This document shows, in pieces, positions 44,661 to 56,354 of a DNA stretch of 60,000 bases. The notes under the pieces are model-generated. The model was not told the origin of the DNA. It saw nothing but the letters and a program-made list of their open reading frames with translations, and made no database searches. The position numbers were made by a program, and so were the translations under genes. This stretch comes from Cryptomeria japonica. Its lineage: Eukaryota; Streptophyta; Pinopsida; Cupressales; Cupressaceae. Numbering within the stretch: position 1 is the stretch's first letter; each line of letters begins with the position of its first letter. The stretch covers positions 40,851,140 through 40,911,139 of the forward strand of contig NC_081411.1 in NCBI RefSeq assembly GCF_030272615.1, given 5' to 3'.

Positions 44661-45248
44661 TGACACGATTGATTTGCTTGACTGCAGGAGTATTTGCTGA
44701 TGCTAGAGTCACAAGAGAGATTCCTGTTGACACAGAGATTGCGACCTGAGTTGACACTTGAGGACCGAGCAGCGATTGAGGCTATGGGATTGAGATACAT
44801 TTTGTATGTGCCTGAGTTTCAGGTGAACATGGGATTGCTGACTGCACTGGCTGAGAGATGGCACTCAGAGACTTGTAGTTTGCATTTGCCGATGGGTGAG
44901 ATGATAGTCACCTTGGAGGATGTATACAGGATTCTGCGGATACCGATCGATGGGGAGTTAGTACCCTATGATCAAGACGGAGATAGGGATGCACTGAGAT
45001 GAGTGTTCTAGGATCCAGGACTGGAGATGAGGGTGGGACATGTGGCATGGGATACCATGAAAGGGACAGGATTAGCACTACCAACAGTGTTGGCAGGAGT
45101 TATCAGTGGGTTCCTCTGTCTGGATAGGGCGACACGAGAGGTGGCTACAGGGGACACAGGGGCCAGGAGAGATGATCTTGGGGTGGGTCCTTTTAGGGCT
45201 CAAACTCTGTCGAGGCCAACCGGCTCTAAGGAAGGGAATTCATCATAG

Positions 45249-46886
45249 CCGTAGAGGGCTCCCTATGTATCAGTATTGTACCATTTTGTATGATGATGTA
45301 GACACCTGCGGGTGATTGTAGCCATATGATTTTGACATCATTGTATCATGACACTTTATATATATATATGAGATGATTCATCTTTGCGGAAGCTATATGC
45401 ATGCATACCTATGTGATGAGATGTTCTTATGATGTATGTTTTATGTGATGCTTATGATATGGATGCAAATATATATATGATGCAATGCAATATTTTTGTT
45501 CTTTTATGTTTTATATGTGTATGCATGATGCAAATGTGAATGTATGTAATGCAGATGAATATGATAATGCAAATGTAAATTGTGCTAACAGGTATTGTGT
45601 GTAGGATGTGAAGCAATTGTGATATCTATATGTATGTATGAAATGCTTATATGTGGTAATGCAGGTGCAACTACATGAAATGCAAATGTTTTTGGTGTGT
45701 CATTATACTCAGTCATGTGATAGTAGGCTACGCGGACTCAAGAAGGACGATGGAAGTCAATCAAGAAAGGGGGATGAAAGATAGAAGATATGAACGTGAA
45801 AGAGCTTCTTGTGCGTTATCATCATTGAGCTTTATTATGGCAAGTAGGTTATGACAATCGAGACATATGTTCAACCCAGAAAGTCACTGTACCTGTTTGC
45901 ATGGAGATAAGACAATCACAAACAAGGAATGCCCCAGTTCACACTAGACTCACAGTGTCCTCATATCCTTGGACAAGTCATAGCATTACTAAAAGACAAT
46001 CCACAGATAGCAAATGCAAATAGGTGACGATACCCCATCCTCGCCTTTCTAGTCAAAGACATCCCGGAGATAGAATCTCTAGTCAGAGACATCCTGGAAA
46101 AGCTAAAAGACATGTCACCAAAAGATAAAATCAAAAGAAAACTAAGACTCAACACCAACATCCACTGTAGTCCTCAAGTTTAGTGTCTCTTGTCACTTGT
46201 ATAAGTCTTATTTGATTGTGGTCACAATGTTTACTTTGACAAAAAGGATAGATAGCATGGAACCATATGTTGTCTGAGTCTGTTGAAAGATTTGATTTTG
46301 TTGAAGCTCATTGTTGCTGCTGTCTCATCTAAAACTGACTGAATCCATGAAATTGATACTTTATTGTGGAGAAGATGAAACTTTATTGCGGATCTGTGAT
46401 GCAAATGTTGCTTTATTGCGGATTGTGCGTGGATAGACTGAAGGAAGCTGGAAGAAACTGTACTCCTCAAAACATGTGATGTTCTCAGTTCCACACCCAT
46501 CACTAGATGTAGGATTTGCCTTAGCCATAGATAGGAGCTGATTTATTATGGATGGAAAGTGAGGTTTATTATGAATGGCTAACCAATCTTGGGTAGAACA
46601 ATAACAAGCCATGATGGGAATGGGTAAGTTTATTATGGATGAATTGGTCGTGAGTGTGTGTGAAGTGAAAGGATGAAAGTGGATCCTAAAGGAGGGAGGA
46701 GCAATGTCTCTACACATGGCGTTGGTGACCCAGTTTTCACCATGGTACTTGCCCAGGGCGCCACCGAAGTGGTTTTCACCGTTGGACGAAATTATTTCTC
46801 TTTACTTTTTTCGATTTTTGAATGTTTTTTGTATTTTTGAATTTTTTGATTTTTTTGTATTTTTTGAATTAGGATACTCTGAAGAG
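45249..46886. other. Y spacer between the PMD gene and the pol remnant
   Basis: Homologous to 28751-30393 of X. It has a TA run (45358-45370) and a minus-strand ORF (46361-46717, 118 codons, MCRDIAPPSFRIHFHPFTSH ... MAKANPTSSDGCGTENI) whose second half is also in X. No known domain, so I do not call it a gene. Confidence 0.5.
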
Positions 46887-48308
46887 CTATGTGTAAAACC
46901 TACGAAGGTGCATGCTGTTGATAGGATCCTCCAAAGGTTCACCTTCTGTAGTTGAGAGCTGATATGCACCAGATCCATATGCTACTGTAATAATGTAGGG
47001 ACCAAGCCAGTTTGGTTCAAACTTGCCCTTCTTCTCTCTGTCTTGTTGATTTTTAGGATTTTCTCTGAGAACTAAGTCACCTACCTCAAATGTGTGAGGC
47101 TTGACTTTGTGATTGTAACTGCATTGTTCCTTGACTGAATGATATGTAGCTCGAGTGACTGTCTTCCTTGATAAAGGAACTGAGATAGAATTACTAGTGT
47201 GTAGACGACGTTTGCCCATATGCGTGTCACCTGAAGAAGTTTGGGCACCTCTGATAACAAAGTCCTTTGAGGAAGCTCCATTAAAGGTCCATGATGTATT
47301 GCCAGAAGGGAAAGGATCTATGGAACAAGTAGATGAGTGATGAAGGCTTATGATTATGAAAAGAAGTGAAAGTAGGATAGCATGATGGAGACTTAGGATC
47401 AACAAGTGTTCTTTTTTACTTGAAATTTTAGAACTTTTGCCCCCAGTTATTTTGGTATTAGGGGAGATCAACTCTTTGTCTTCTTGCTTCATAGGATTTT
47501 TATCCTTGACTTTGATTTTTGCAGAGTCCAATAGCTTTTGATTTTGATTTGAACTAAAGGACTTTTCTTTAGTTTTGACTTTTAGATTTTTCTTTTCAAA
47601 GCTTGATTTTTGATCCCCAATGAGTGAGGGCTTTTCTGATTCTTGTTGATCCAAGTTTGGAAGTGGAGTGGAAATGGAATGAGTGGATGAAATGGTAAAG
47701 CTATGTGAGTTCTCAAGAGGGCTGGTGATACGTTCAATAGATTCTTCGCTGGAACCACTCTTAGGACTATTGATATCAAGAGGTGCTTGCACTACTAGAG
47801 GAGATTTACATTCAGACTTAGTAGCCACAACACTAGGTGGTTCACACCCGATTCCTTGGCATTGCAAATTATTTGTAGGATGTTCCTGTCGACTGAATAC
47901 CTTAGGAGATAGTGGGAGTTGATCAACATGAAATATATACTCACCACATCCCATGTCTTTAAACTTGAAGTTTTCTTTGTGCTCTGCTTGTTTTGATGTA
48001 GAAGCTTTCAAGGATTCTGGATCCACATATGCTGATGAAGGAATAGCTTCTCGATTGACTGGGATTGTTATTTCTGATCTAGGTCATAGATTGTTGAAAT
48101 ATATGAATGGATTTGGGTCAGCTTTGATAGTCACTTCAACTCCATTGTGTGGAAACTTGATACATCGATGATATGTAGATGGGACTACCCTCATTTCATG
48201 AATCCAAGGACGTCCTAGCAATATGTTGTATGTGAGATCCAGATCAAGTACTTGACAAACCGCATCCTTTGTAACTGGCCCAACTCTGAGAGGTAAGGTG
48301 ACTGTGCC
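46887..48308 (-). pseudogene. Y chimeric ORF: linker, foreign segment, integrase tail
   Basis: An open frame of 379 codons (46887-48026), extendable to 48308 with one more stop. The first part continues the post-protease region (GRPWIHEMRVVPSTYHRCIK, MDPESLKASTSKQ). The middle is Ser/Lys-rich, then has a strongly hydrophobic stretch HAILLSLLFIIISL (about 47340-47410) that could be a membrane segment, followed by SSTCSIDPFPSGNTSW and KRRLHTSNS. From CSYNHKVKPHTFEVGDLVLR it is the integrase C-terminal tail, ending INSMHLRRFYT exactly as in X. RT, RNase H and integrase core are missing. The foreign segment is unassigned; an envelope-like origin is possible but unproven. Confidence 0.7.
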
Positions 48309-48330
48309 CTAGGATGAACGCTCTTCATCG

Positions 48331-50982
48331 TCATATGCCTTGATGGTGATTTTGTTTGTAGAATTCCAATTGTTTAATTGTGCTCAATGTACAAATGTTT
48401 AGACCTGCTCCTCCATCTATCAGGACTCTTTTTATTCGATGTTTGTGTATGAAGGCCTCAATGTGTAATGGTGCATTATGTGGTTGACTTACAGAGGCGT
48501 CATCGGCTTCTGTGAAAGTAAGGGAGTGTGGAATGGAAAGGTATCCCACCATGGCTTGAAACTGGTCCACGTTCAGATCAGTAGGAACAACAGTATCTCT
48601 CAAGATTTTGTCAAGAATAGCTTTATGTGTGGGAGATATGCGTAATAGCTCAAGGATTGAAATGAGCATGGGTGTCTTCCCTAACTGTTCTACAAGGTCA
48701 TACTCAGGTTTAGTTGATGAAGAAGTGGTGTTTTTAGTTGGAGCACCTTGCAAAGTGATTTTACCTCGACGGGTTGTAACATGACATTCAAAAGTAGGTT
48801 CGGAAGAAGATCCAACACCTTTTAGGACAATCTTGGGTCTCTAGGTAGAATTCTCAGGGTTTTTGTCCTTGATGATAATAGTAGAGACATAATTGTCCAT
48901 CGAGATGTGATTGATGGTTGAATCATAGTTGTAAGGTGCTCTGGTATAGTTGGCTTGATCATCTGTGACTTTAGCTTTTCCCTTGTCATGCTTTGGGAAT
49001 GGTTCCTTAAACATCTCATGTTCTTGATTGGATGAGTGTCCCTCAATCTCAAAGTCACCTCTATCAATGAGATCTTGTATGATATTCTTCAGTCGATGAC
49101 AATTTCTTGTTTTATGACCCTTGCTCTTATGAAATTCACAATACTCATCATCATTCCACCAATTTGGTTTAACCTTTGGTTCATATGGAGGAAAATCTGG
49201 AACTGTGATCACTTTGTTTGCCACAAGCTTTTTGAAGACTGATTCAAGTGGTTCTCCCAATGGGGTGTACTTCCTTCGTGATCTAGAAGTTGTTTGAGTA
49301 TTCACTTGATTGTTTGTAGAACTTGATCCCGAAAAGATGAATTTGGGTCGCACTGTATTGGCATCAACAACACCATCATTGACTGTGTTTTGGTTTTTAT
49401 TCCAAAATCTTGGCTTATCTTTTCCTTTAAAGTCATCTTTGTTTTCCTTGAATATCTTAATGACTCCTTGTTCAATTAGAACCTTTTCTATTGCTAAGCC
49501 TTTTTCAATGACATCCTTGAAGGTGGACAAACAAGCTTTTCTTAGATCATAGCCAATGTCTTTGTTAACGTTCTGGGTGAACATTTCTACCATTTGTTTC
49601 TGTGGAATTTCACAAGAGCATCTGCTGGCTAGATTTCTCCATCTTTGTAAAAATGATGCAAAAGACTCTCCCTCTTTTTGCTTGGTGTTGCATAAAGTAG
49701 TGACTGATATGTCTGTCTCTATATTGTAGGAGAAATGTTGAATAAATGCCTCTACTAAGTCACCCCATGACTTAATACCAGGTGGGAGTTGGGAGAACCA
49801 TTCCATAGCTTGATCACCTAAGCTTTGTGGGAATAATCTCATCAAATATGTCTCTTCTGAAGCTACTTCAATGCAAGCTGTGAAAAACTATCTTATGTGT
49901 GCCTTAGGATCCCCTTTTCCTCTATACTTATCAAATTTAGGCGTCACAAAGTGTGTAGGAAATGGAGGCATTGGAATGCTCTTGTCGAATGGATAAGGAC
50001 ATATGTCTCTCATTGTGTATGTTGACTTTAGTGTATTTATGTCCTCCATTTTCTTTTGTAAGTCCCTGATTTGTTGCTCCAAATTGCTCTTAGGTGGAGA
50101 TCGACTTCTTGGACCATACCCCATGTTTGAGGCACCAATTTGAGGAGGAGCATGTTGCATATATGGATGATATTGATCATACACATGTTCATATGGAGGA
50201 GGTCTATAATGATGCTGCATATATGGACCACTTGGTATAGATTCATGTTGAGGAACACCATATCTATTTTGTGCATGTATACCATACTCTACAGGCATGT
50301 CATGTTCTATTGTGTTGCCCCCAAATTTGACACGGGGTTTCCTTGTGTCCAAATTTTGAGCATGCCTTTGAATATCCAATTGTTTTGGTTGATCTGTAGC
50401 TTGAGTATGTGATTGAGCATATCTGTCTGCATAAGACTTCCATAATGGTCTGCGAAGGTGAGTATCATATGCTTGACCATGTGTATGTGGGACCTTTGGT
50501 TTTTGAAACAAAGATGATGGTGATTCAGGCACAAGATGTGGTCCTCTATTTCCTCCACTATTAGGCCTCCTTTGATCCATGTTGGAGTGAGTTTGTTGCA
50601 AAGGTCGATTTTCCATTATTTGAGACATGTCAAAATCATGAGGTATCTTGGCTCCACTTTGTGCCATCATTTGTAAGAAGTATTGTCTATCCCTCCTCAT
50701 TATTTCCTCAACCAATCGATTGAAATGGGGATTCATAATGGATTCTTCCACATCTGCTGAATGTACTGAAAAGTTGTCCATATTGTCATTGTGTGTATCA
50801 TTGTTGTTTGTAGTGTCCATGTTCTCAACATTTGGAATGTTTCTATAGGCATCCATGTCAGGTAATGTGTTATGATCAGTATTGAAAAAGACATCATTGT
50901 CATACTCATAAGAACTCATGTTTGCGGACTCTTGAGCCTCTTTAGTTTCTCTCCTAGATTTTTGAAGACGGGTTTCAACCAT
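48331..50982 (-). pseudogene. Y Gag and protease
   Basis: One frame from ATG at 50982 (MVETRLQKSRRETKEAQESA) with TAGs near 49885 (PKAHIR*FFTAC, Gln in X) and 48841 (PENST*RPKIV), and a small deletion near 48370 that shifts frame just after the protease loop. Domains: low-complexity N-terminus, Pro/Tyr/His-rich middle, capsid (LMRLFPQSLGDQAMEWFSQL, FLQRWRNLASRCSCEIPQKQ), knuckle YCEFHKSKGHKTRNC (all four ligands present), and protease KRVLIDGGAGLNICT. Compared with X it is better preserved. Gag may still have been usable until the last few mutations. Confidence 0.85.
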
Positions 50983-53534
50983 GAACTAGGTATTGACCAA
51001 GATGTGTGAGACTAGATGAAAATGGAAAAAGTATGGAAGACCAAGAGTTGGATGGAATGTAAATGAATCTGAAGTGTACTTGCAATGTCCAAAGTGTAAG
51101 ACCAAGTATGTATGTAGTAGAGTAGGTGTGGCTTCCAAAGAGAGGATAGTTGCTCTTGATGAGGTAAGTTGACCTTGACTCTAAGTAAGACCAAATGAGA
51201 CCTAAAGGTAAGAAACCTTGATGAGGGACCACTTAGCAAAGTGTTGTTGTATGTAGTGTGTTGACAAAGTATGATGAGGACAAGCAAGTGACCTTTTGAC
51301 TCAAGTTTAGACAAGTGTGAATGTAAAGCAAGATGTGAAGCAATGATGGACTATGTGAGACCCAAAGACAAGTTGAATGCTAGATGAAAACTTGGAGAAA
51401 CAACCTAGGAAGCTCAAGAATTCTGAAACTGATTGCTCTTGTTTGCTGGACTGTAAAATTTTTCCAATTTGTGAAGTTGTTGGTTGTGACCAAATCTGAA
51501 TGTTTGACTATTTTTCGTGACAAGAGGACACAATGTTGATGAGGACTCAATGTTTGCAAGTGTTTAGACTGACAATGACTCCAAGAAAAGTGTGTTGTTT
51601 GATGTAAAATTGTTTTGCATACACTTGAAGACACAAAAGACACAATGTTTTGCTGTTTGGTCTTGAATGTTTGAATGTTTAAAATAAGTCAAGCACAATT
51701 CTTATGGCTAGCCAAGACAATAATTGTTGATCCCACATGAGGTTTTACCCCCGAGGCTACGCTATTCAGAGCGGATACTTAGATGCTTGACCTCACTGGC
51801 TCCACCCTCGGCACTCACTTCTCGGGTCAGCCAAGTATCAGTCCCCATGAAAACTCCCCATGGTGAACTTTGTATCTCTACTAAGAACCGTATGTGTGTG
51901 GGCTGCTACCAGAGGTCCGACCTCCTGCCCCAACAACTAGAAGGATCTGGGGGCTTCTAAAACAAAAAGGTGCTAGTAAGGGCATCCGCTCATGTGGCCA
52001 TACATGCGGCACTTTTAGCTCTGTAAATACAGAAGGCTCCCAGCCGGTAGGGGTTTCGCCCTACAAATGATCAAATAAATTTGATCAAACGGGTTTATGG
52101 GGAGACATAGTGTCGGTATGAACTAATCAGCACACGTTATCCATAGTTTTCACCATGAATACATTTGTTTATAGTGGTTCGGAAGAGGTGGGTTTTCCTC
52201 GCTACCACTTGGGTCGTTCTCTTCTCACTAGTAGTCCTAATGACCACACGGGAAGACAGGCCCTCTAAAGATTAAACAAAAAGAGCCTATTGCTCAAGAC
52301 ACAAAAGACAATGATTCAATTCTAGTGCACCAATTGAAGTGTTTGCTAGTCTATGAAAACAAGGCACACAATAAAAATCCAAAAACCCTTGCCAAGGACC
52401 TACAACAAAGATTTATTAGTAGTTTGGATTGTTTCAAATGATCACCCCTTCCTGCAAGCACACACGTTAGGTAAATTTTAGATCCAAAAGACTTTGTGAA
52501 ATAGGGGCCTTCAACAATGCGTTTTGTTCACCAATTCAAATATTTGATTCATCATAAAAAAGGAGCACTTGTAAAATTTCAAGAGATTTCCAGAAATGTA
52601 AGAAAATCCAAAAAATTTGCTAATTTGCTTCAAAAATTAATTTTTTATGAAAAATCATAAAAAAATCATATAAAATGCAAAATCGATCCAAAAAATCTAA
52701 AATGTTTAGTGGAGAGTCTTGATAGTCTTCCAAACCTAAGTAAAAAAATTTCTGCAACAAATCCAAGCAGTTTGTGAGATATGAGTAAAATAATGCAAAA
52801 CCCTAATTTTCAAAGATCTAATTTTTGAAGAATAATTTTGCATCAAATTTAAAATCAAAAATGATATATCCTATGTATAATTCTGAGATATTTCCAAAAA
52901 TGTAAGAAAATCCAAAAAATTCGCTAATTTTCTCTCAAAATTAATTTTTTATGAAAAATCATAAAAAATTCATATAAAATGAAAAATAGATCCAAAAAAT
53001 CTGAAATTTTTACTAAATCTTTCTGATACTTTTTATAACTTGCACAAAAAAATTTATGTCAAAATTTGAAACTGTTTGTGAGATATGATCAAAATAAGGA
53101 AAAACCCGATCTGATTTTTAGGGAAATATTTTGCATCAAAATTAAATTCACAAAGAATAGATCCTATGTATAATTATGAGAGATTTCTAAAAATATAAGA
53201 AAATCCAAAAAATTCTCTCATTTGCTCTCAAAATTAATTTTTTATGAAAAATCATAAAAAATTAATAGAAAATGAAAATGTATTTCAAAAATTCTGAATT
53301 TTGGATTGAGAGCTCCTGATACTTTCTTCAACCTGCAAAAACAATTTGGTGCAAAATTTCCAAGCCGTTTATGAGATATGATCTAATCTCTCCAAGATCT
53401 TGATTTTGTGTCCAAAACCCTAGCTGCACAAGGTTATTCTCCAAATTGTTTTACAAAATAGCAATATAGGGTTAGAAAAATCTGCAAAAAACATAGATCT
53501 AAGAAAAATCCATGTCCCACAGGGTGTGCCAAAA
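50983..53534 (-). other. Y 5' leader
   Basis: 2.55 kb with no supported gene. The part 51700-52150 is closely shared with X (55050-55470) and contains inverted repeats: GAGGTCCGACCTC (51912-51924), GTAGGG/CCCTAC (52047-52064) and TGATCAAATAAATTTGATCA (52068-52087). Then come three tandem units of about 300 bp (52590-53390). PBS-position sequence on the minus strand: TTTTGGCACACCCTGTGGGAC (53514-53534); I cannot name the tRNA. Confidence 0.7.
52588..53400. repeat. Three tandem units of about 300 bp in the Y leader
   Basis: Each unit has AGAAAATCCAAAAAATT, then TTAATTTTTTATGAAAAATC and ATAAAAAA; the shared block begins near 52601, 52905 and 53198 (periods 304 and 293). AT-rich, diverged, no coding frame. 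Not seen in the X leader. Confidence 0.8.
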
Positions 53535-54307
53535 TGTATATGGTGAAAATGGATAACAATAATAACAAAATTGAAAGGCTAAATGAATTCAACCACAAAA
53601 CCCTAGCCTAACAATCGGCAGAGATCCACCATAACATATGAAGATTACCTAAGACAATGCAAATCAAATGAAATCACAAAGATTATACCATCACATGTCC
53701 AATAGGGTTTTGATCTCCATTCTTCCTATCTCCATTGATCTTACTTGATATATTTGCTCTTAGATTTTATGTGCACAAGAGCTCAACAAAGAACGGAATG
53801 TGGTTGCAAGTAGGATCGTAGTGTAGTCAATTGCATAAAAGATCATTAGGTCATTAGGGTTTGATAATGAATGAAGCATCTCCTTAAATAGAAGACAATA
53901 TGAAATGGAGGGATAAGATTGAGAGGTGTAAAAAGGAGGTCGACTAGGATTAGAGGGTAGGTAGAAGAAATAATAAAATAATGAAAGAGGTAGGTAGTGT
54001 AGGAATTAAGAGATGAATGACATGTGTCATGTGTAGAAAAAGCGAATGAATTAATTAAATAAATAAAGATTTATTTAATTTATAGAAGAAGTGGGATCAA
54101 TTAAATAAATAAAATATTTATTTAATTTAGGAAAAGGATAATTTAAATAAATAAATGTATTTATTTAAATGAGAAATAAGGCTAGAAGAGGATAAATGAA
54201 TTAATTAAATAAATAAAGATTTATTTAATTAATAGAAGAATTAGGCTTAGATAATTAAATAAATAAAATATTTATTTAATTAGACATGACAATTTTGAGT
54301 GTCTACA
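53535..54307 (-). repeat. 5' LTR of Y
   Basis: 773 bp, pairs with 42818-43591; ends GAGTGTCTACA, followed by TSD AGACC. Confidence 0.93.
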
Positions 54308-54312
54308 AGACC

Positions 54313-56354
54313 AAATGAGACCCAAAGGTGATAGACCTTGATGAGGGACCACTTAGAAAAATGTTGTTTTATTTAGTGTGTTGACAAAGTAAGATGAGGA
54401 CAAGCAAGTGACCTTTTGACTCAAGTTTAGACAAATGTGAATGTGATGTAAGGTGTAAGGAAATCATGGACTTTGTGAAACCTAGAAATAGGTTGAATGC
54501 TAGATGAAAACCTGGAGAGATAACCTAGGAAGCTCAATAAGTTTGAAACTGACTGTTCTTGTTTATTGGGCTGTAAAGTTTCCAATTCTGAACACAGATG
54601 TGCTTGTATACTTCACAGACGCACTTAAATGACACAGACGTGGTTCTGTCAGACACAGACACGTTTCTGAGATTTTGTAAATGCAATATTGCTCAAGAGA
54701 ACACATACGCCTTTTTGCCCTTCACAGACGCGGCGAGATGACACATACGCAATTCTGTCAGACATAGACACGTTTCTAAAAATAGTGCAATTTTTCCAAT
54801 TTGTAAAGTTGTTTTGTTGTGAACAGATCTGAATTTTTTACTATTTTTCATGACAAGAGGACACAATGTTGATGAGGACTCAATGTTTGCAAGTGTTTAG
54901 ACTCAAAATGACTCAAATAAAAGTGTGTTGTTTGATGTAAAAATGTTTTGCATACACTTGAAGACACAATGTTTTGATGTTTGGTCTTGAATGTTTGATT
55001 GTTCAAAAGAAGACAAGCACAATTCCTATGGCTGGCTAGGACAATAGTTGTTGATCCCACATGGGGTTTCCCCTGAGGCTACGCTATTCAGAGTAGATAC
55101 TTAGATGCTTGACCCCACTGGCTCCACCCTCGGCACTCACTTCTTTGGGGCAGCCAAGCATCAGTCCCCACGAAAACTCCCTGTGGCAAACTTTGTATCT
55201 CTACTAAGAATCATATGTGTGTGAGTCGCTCCAGAGGTCCGACCTCCTGACCCAACAACTAGAAGGATTTTGGCTTTCTAAAATAAAAAAGGTGCTAGTA
55301 AGGGCATCCGCTCGTGTGGCCATACATGCGACACTTTCAACTCTGTAAATACAGAAGGCTTCCAGCCGGTAGGGGTTACGCCCTACAAATGATCAAATAA
55401 ATTTGATCAAATGGGTTTATGGGGAGACATAGTATCGGTATGAACTTATCAACACACGTTACCCATGGCTTTCACCATGGATACAGTTGTTTATAGTGGT
55501 TCCGAAGAGGATGGCTTTTCCTCGCTACCACTTGGGTCGTTCTCTCCTCACTAATAGTCGTAATAACCACACGGGGAGACAGACCCTCTAAAGATGAAAC
55601 AAAAAGAGCCTATTGCCCAAGACACAAAAGACACTAGTTCAATTTTAGTGCTCCAATTGAAGTGTTTGATAATCTATGAAAACAAGGCACACAATAATGA
55701 TCAAAAGAAAATCCTTGTCAAGGTCCTGCAACAAAGATCTGTTAGTAGGTTGGATTGTTTCAAATGATCATCCCTTCCTACAAGCACACAAGTTAGGTAA
55801 ATTTTTAGATCCAAAAGACTTTGTGAAATAGGGGTCTTCGACAAAACGATTTTGCTTTCAAGACAAGCTGCACGAATTTGTTGGCTAGATCTGAAGATGT
55901 TAGCTCAATATAAACCAGATCTGAAATCCGAATGATGAAATAAAAACCCCAAAACTAGATAACAAACCGAAATGCAAAAGTTGAAACATAGATGCGATTT
56001 CACCTGACACAAACACTACAGAAAAATAGAGACGCACCTAGATCTAACATAGATACGTCTTCAGGACATAGACGCGATTACCAAACACAGACGCGTTTGA
56101 AGGCTTCATAGACGCGATTTTGGAACAAAAACGTGACCTGCAATCTACAAAAAAAAAAAAAACTAGTGTCGAGTAGACGCAAGTCCAGATATCACAGATG
56201 TGACATAAATTCAAAAACGCGATCTCAAAATGCGCAAACGCGAAAATATTGAAATGTTGTCGGAAATGTCAGATCTGCAACTTCAAAAACACAAAATCTG
56301 CAACAAAAGATGTTAAATGCAAAAGGGACAAGAGTCCCATCGGGCGTGCCAAAA
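54313..56354 (-). other. X 5' leader, LTR-proximal piece
   Basis: Continuation of the X leader right of Y. It repeats the structured block (55050-55470) with the same hairpins (55369-55386, 55390-55409). It has two arrays of ACACAGACGC-like motifs (54595-54785 and 55985-56230). PBS-position sequence on the minus strand: TTTTGGCACGCCCGATGGGAC (56334-56354). No gene. Confidence 0.7.
55985..56230. repeat. (C)ATAGACGCG / ACACAGACGCG motif array
   Basis: About ten variants of CA(C/T)AGACGCG(A/T)T at intervals of 15-30 bp next to the primer site of X. Related motifs recur at 54595-54785. Confidence 0.7.

Larger units (their letters stand above)
43936..45248 (+). pseudogene. PMD gene, antisense inside Y, internally deleted
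   Basis: Exon 1 (43936-44001) reads MASVHRFDCVRRF*RLAEAGEP with one stop, then a GTAAGT donor; the intron is 44002-44687 (ending GACTGCAG). Exon 2 from 44688 reads EDRAAIEAMGLRYILYVPEF, AERWHSETCSLHLPMGEMIV, LEDVYRILRIPIDGELVPYD, matching PF10536. After GFLCLDRATRE it jumps to the shared C-terminal end (RPTGSKEGNSS, stop at 45248), so about 1.3 kb of the middle present in X is missing. Two early stops lie near 45000. Start, splice sites and end coincide with X, showing that the gene was already in the common ancestor of the family. Confidence 0.8.
42818..54307 (-). mobile_element. Element Y, deleted relative of X nested in X
   Basis: LTRs 42818-43591 and 53535-54307, TSD AGACC (42813-42817 and 54308-54312). 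11,490 bp. It contains leader, gag, protease, a chimeric ORF ending in the integrase tail, a spacer and an antisense PMD gene. RT, both RNase H domains and the integrase core are absent. The LTRs look about 98% identical by eye, so insertion is younger than X. It would need RT and integrase from an intact relative. Confidence 0.92.
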
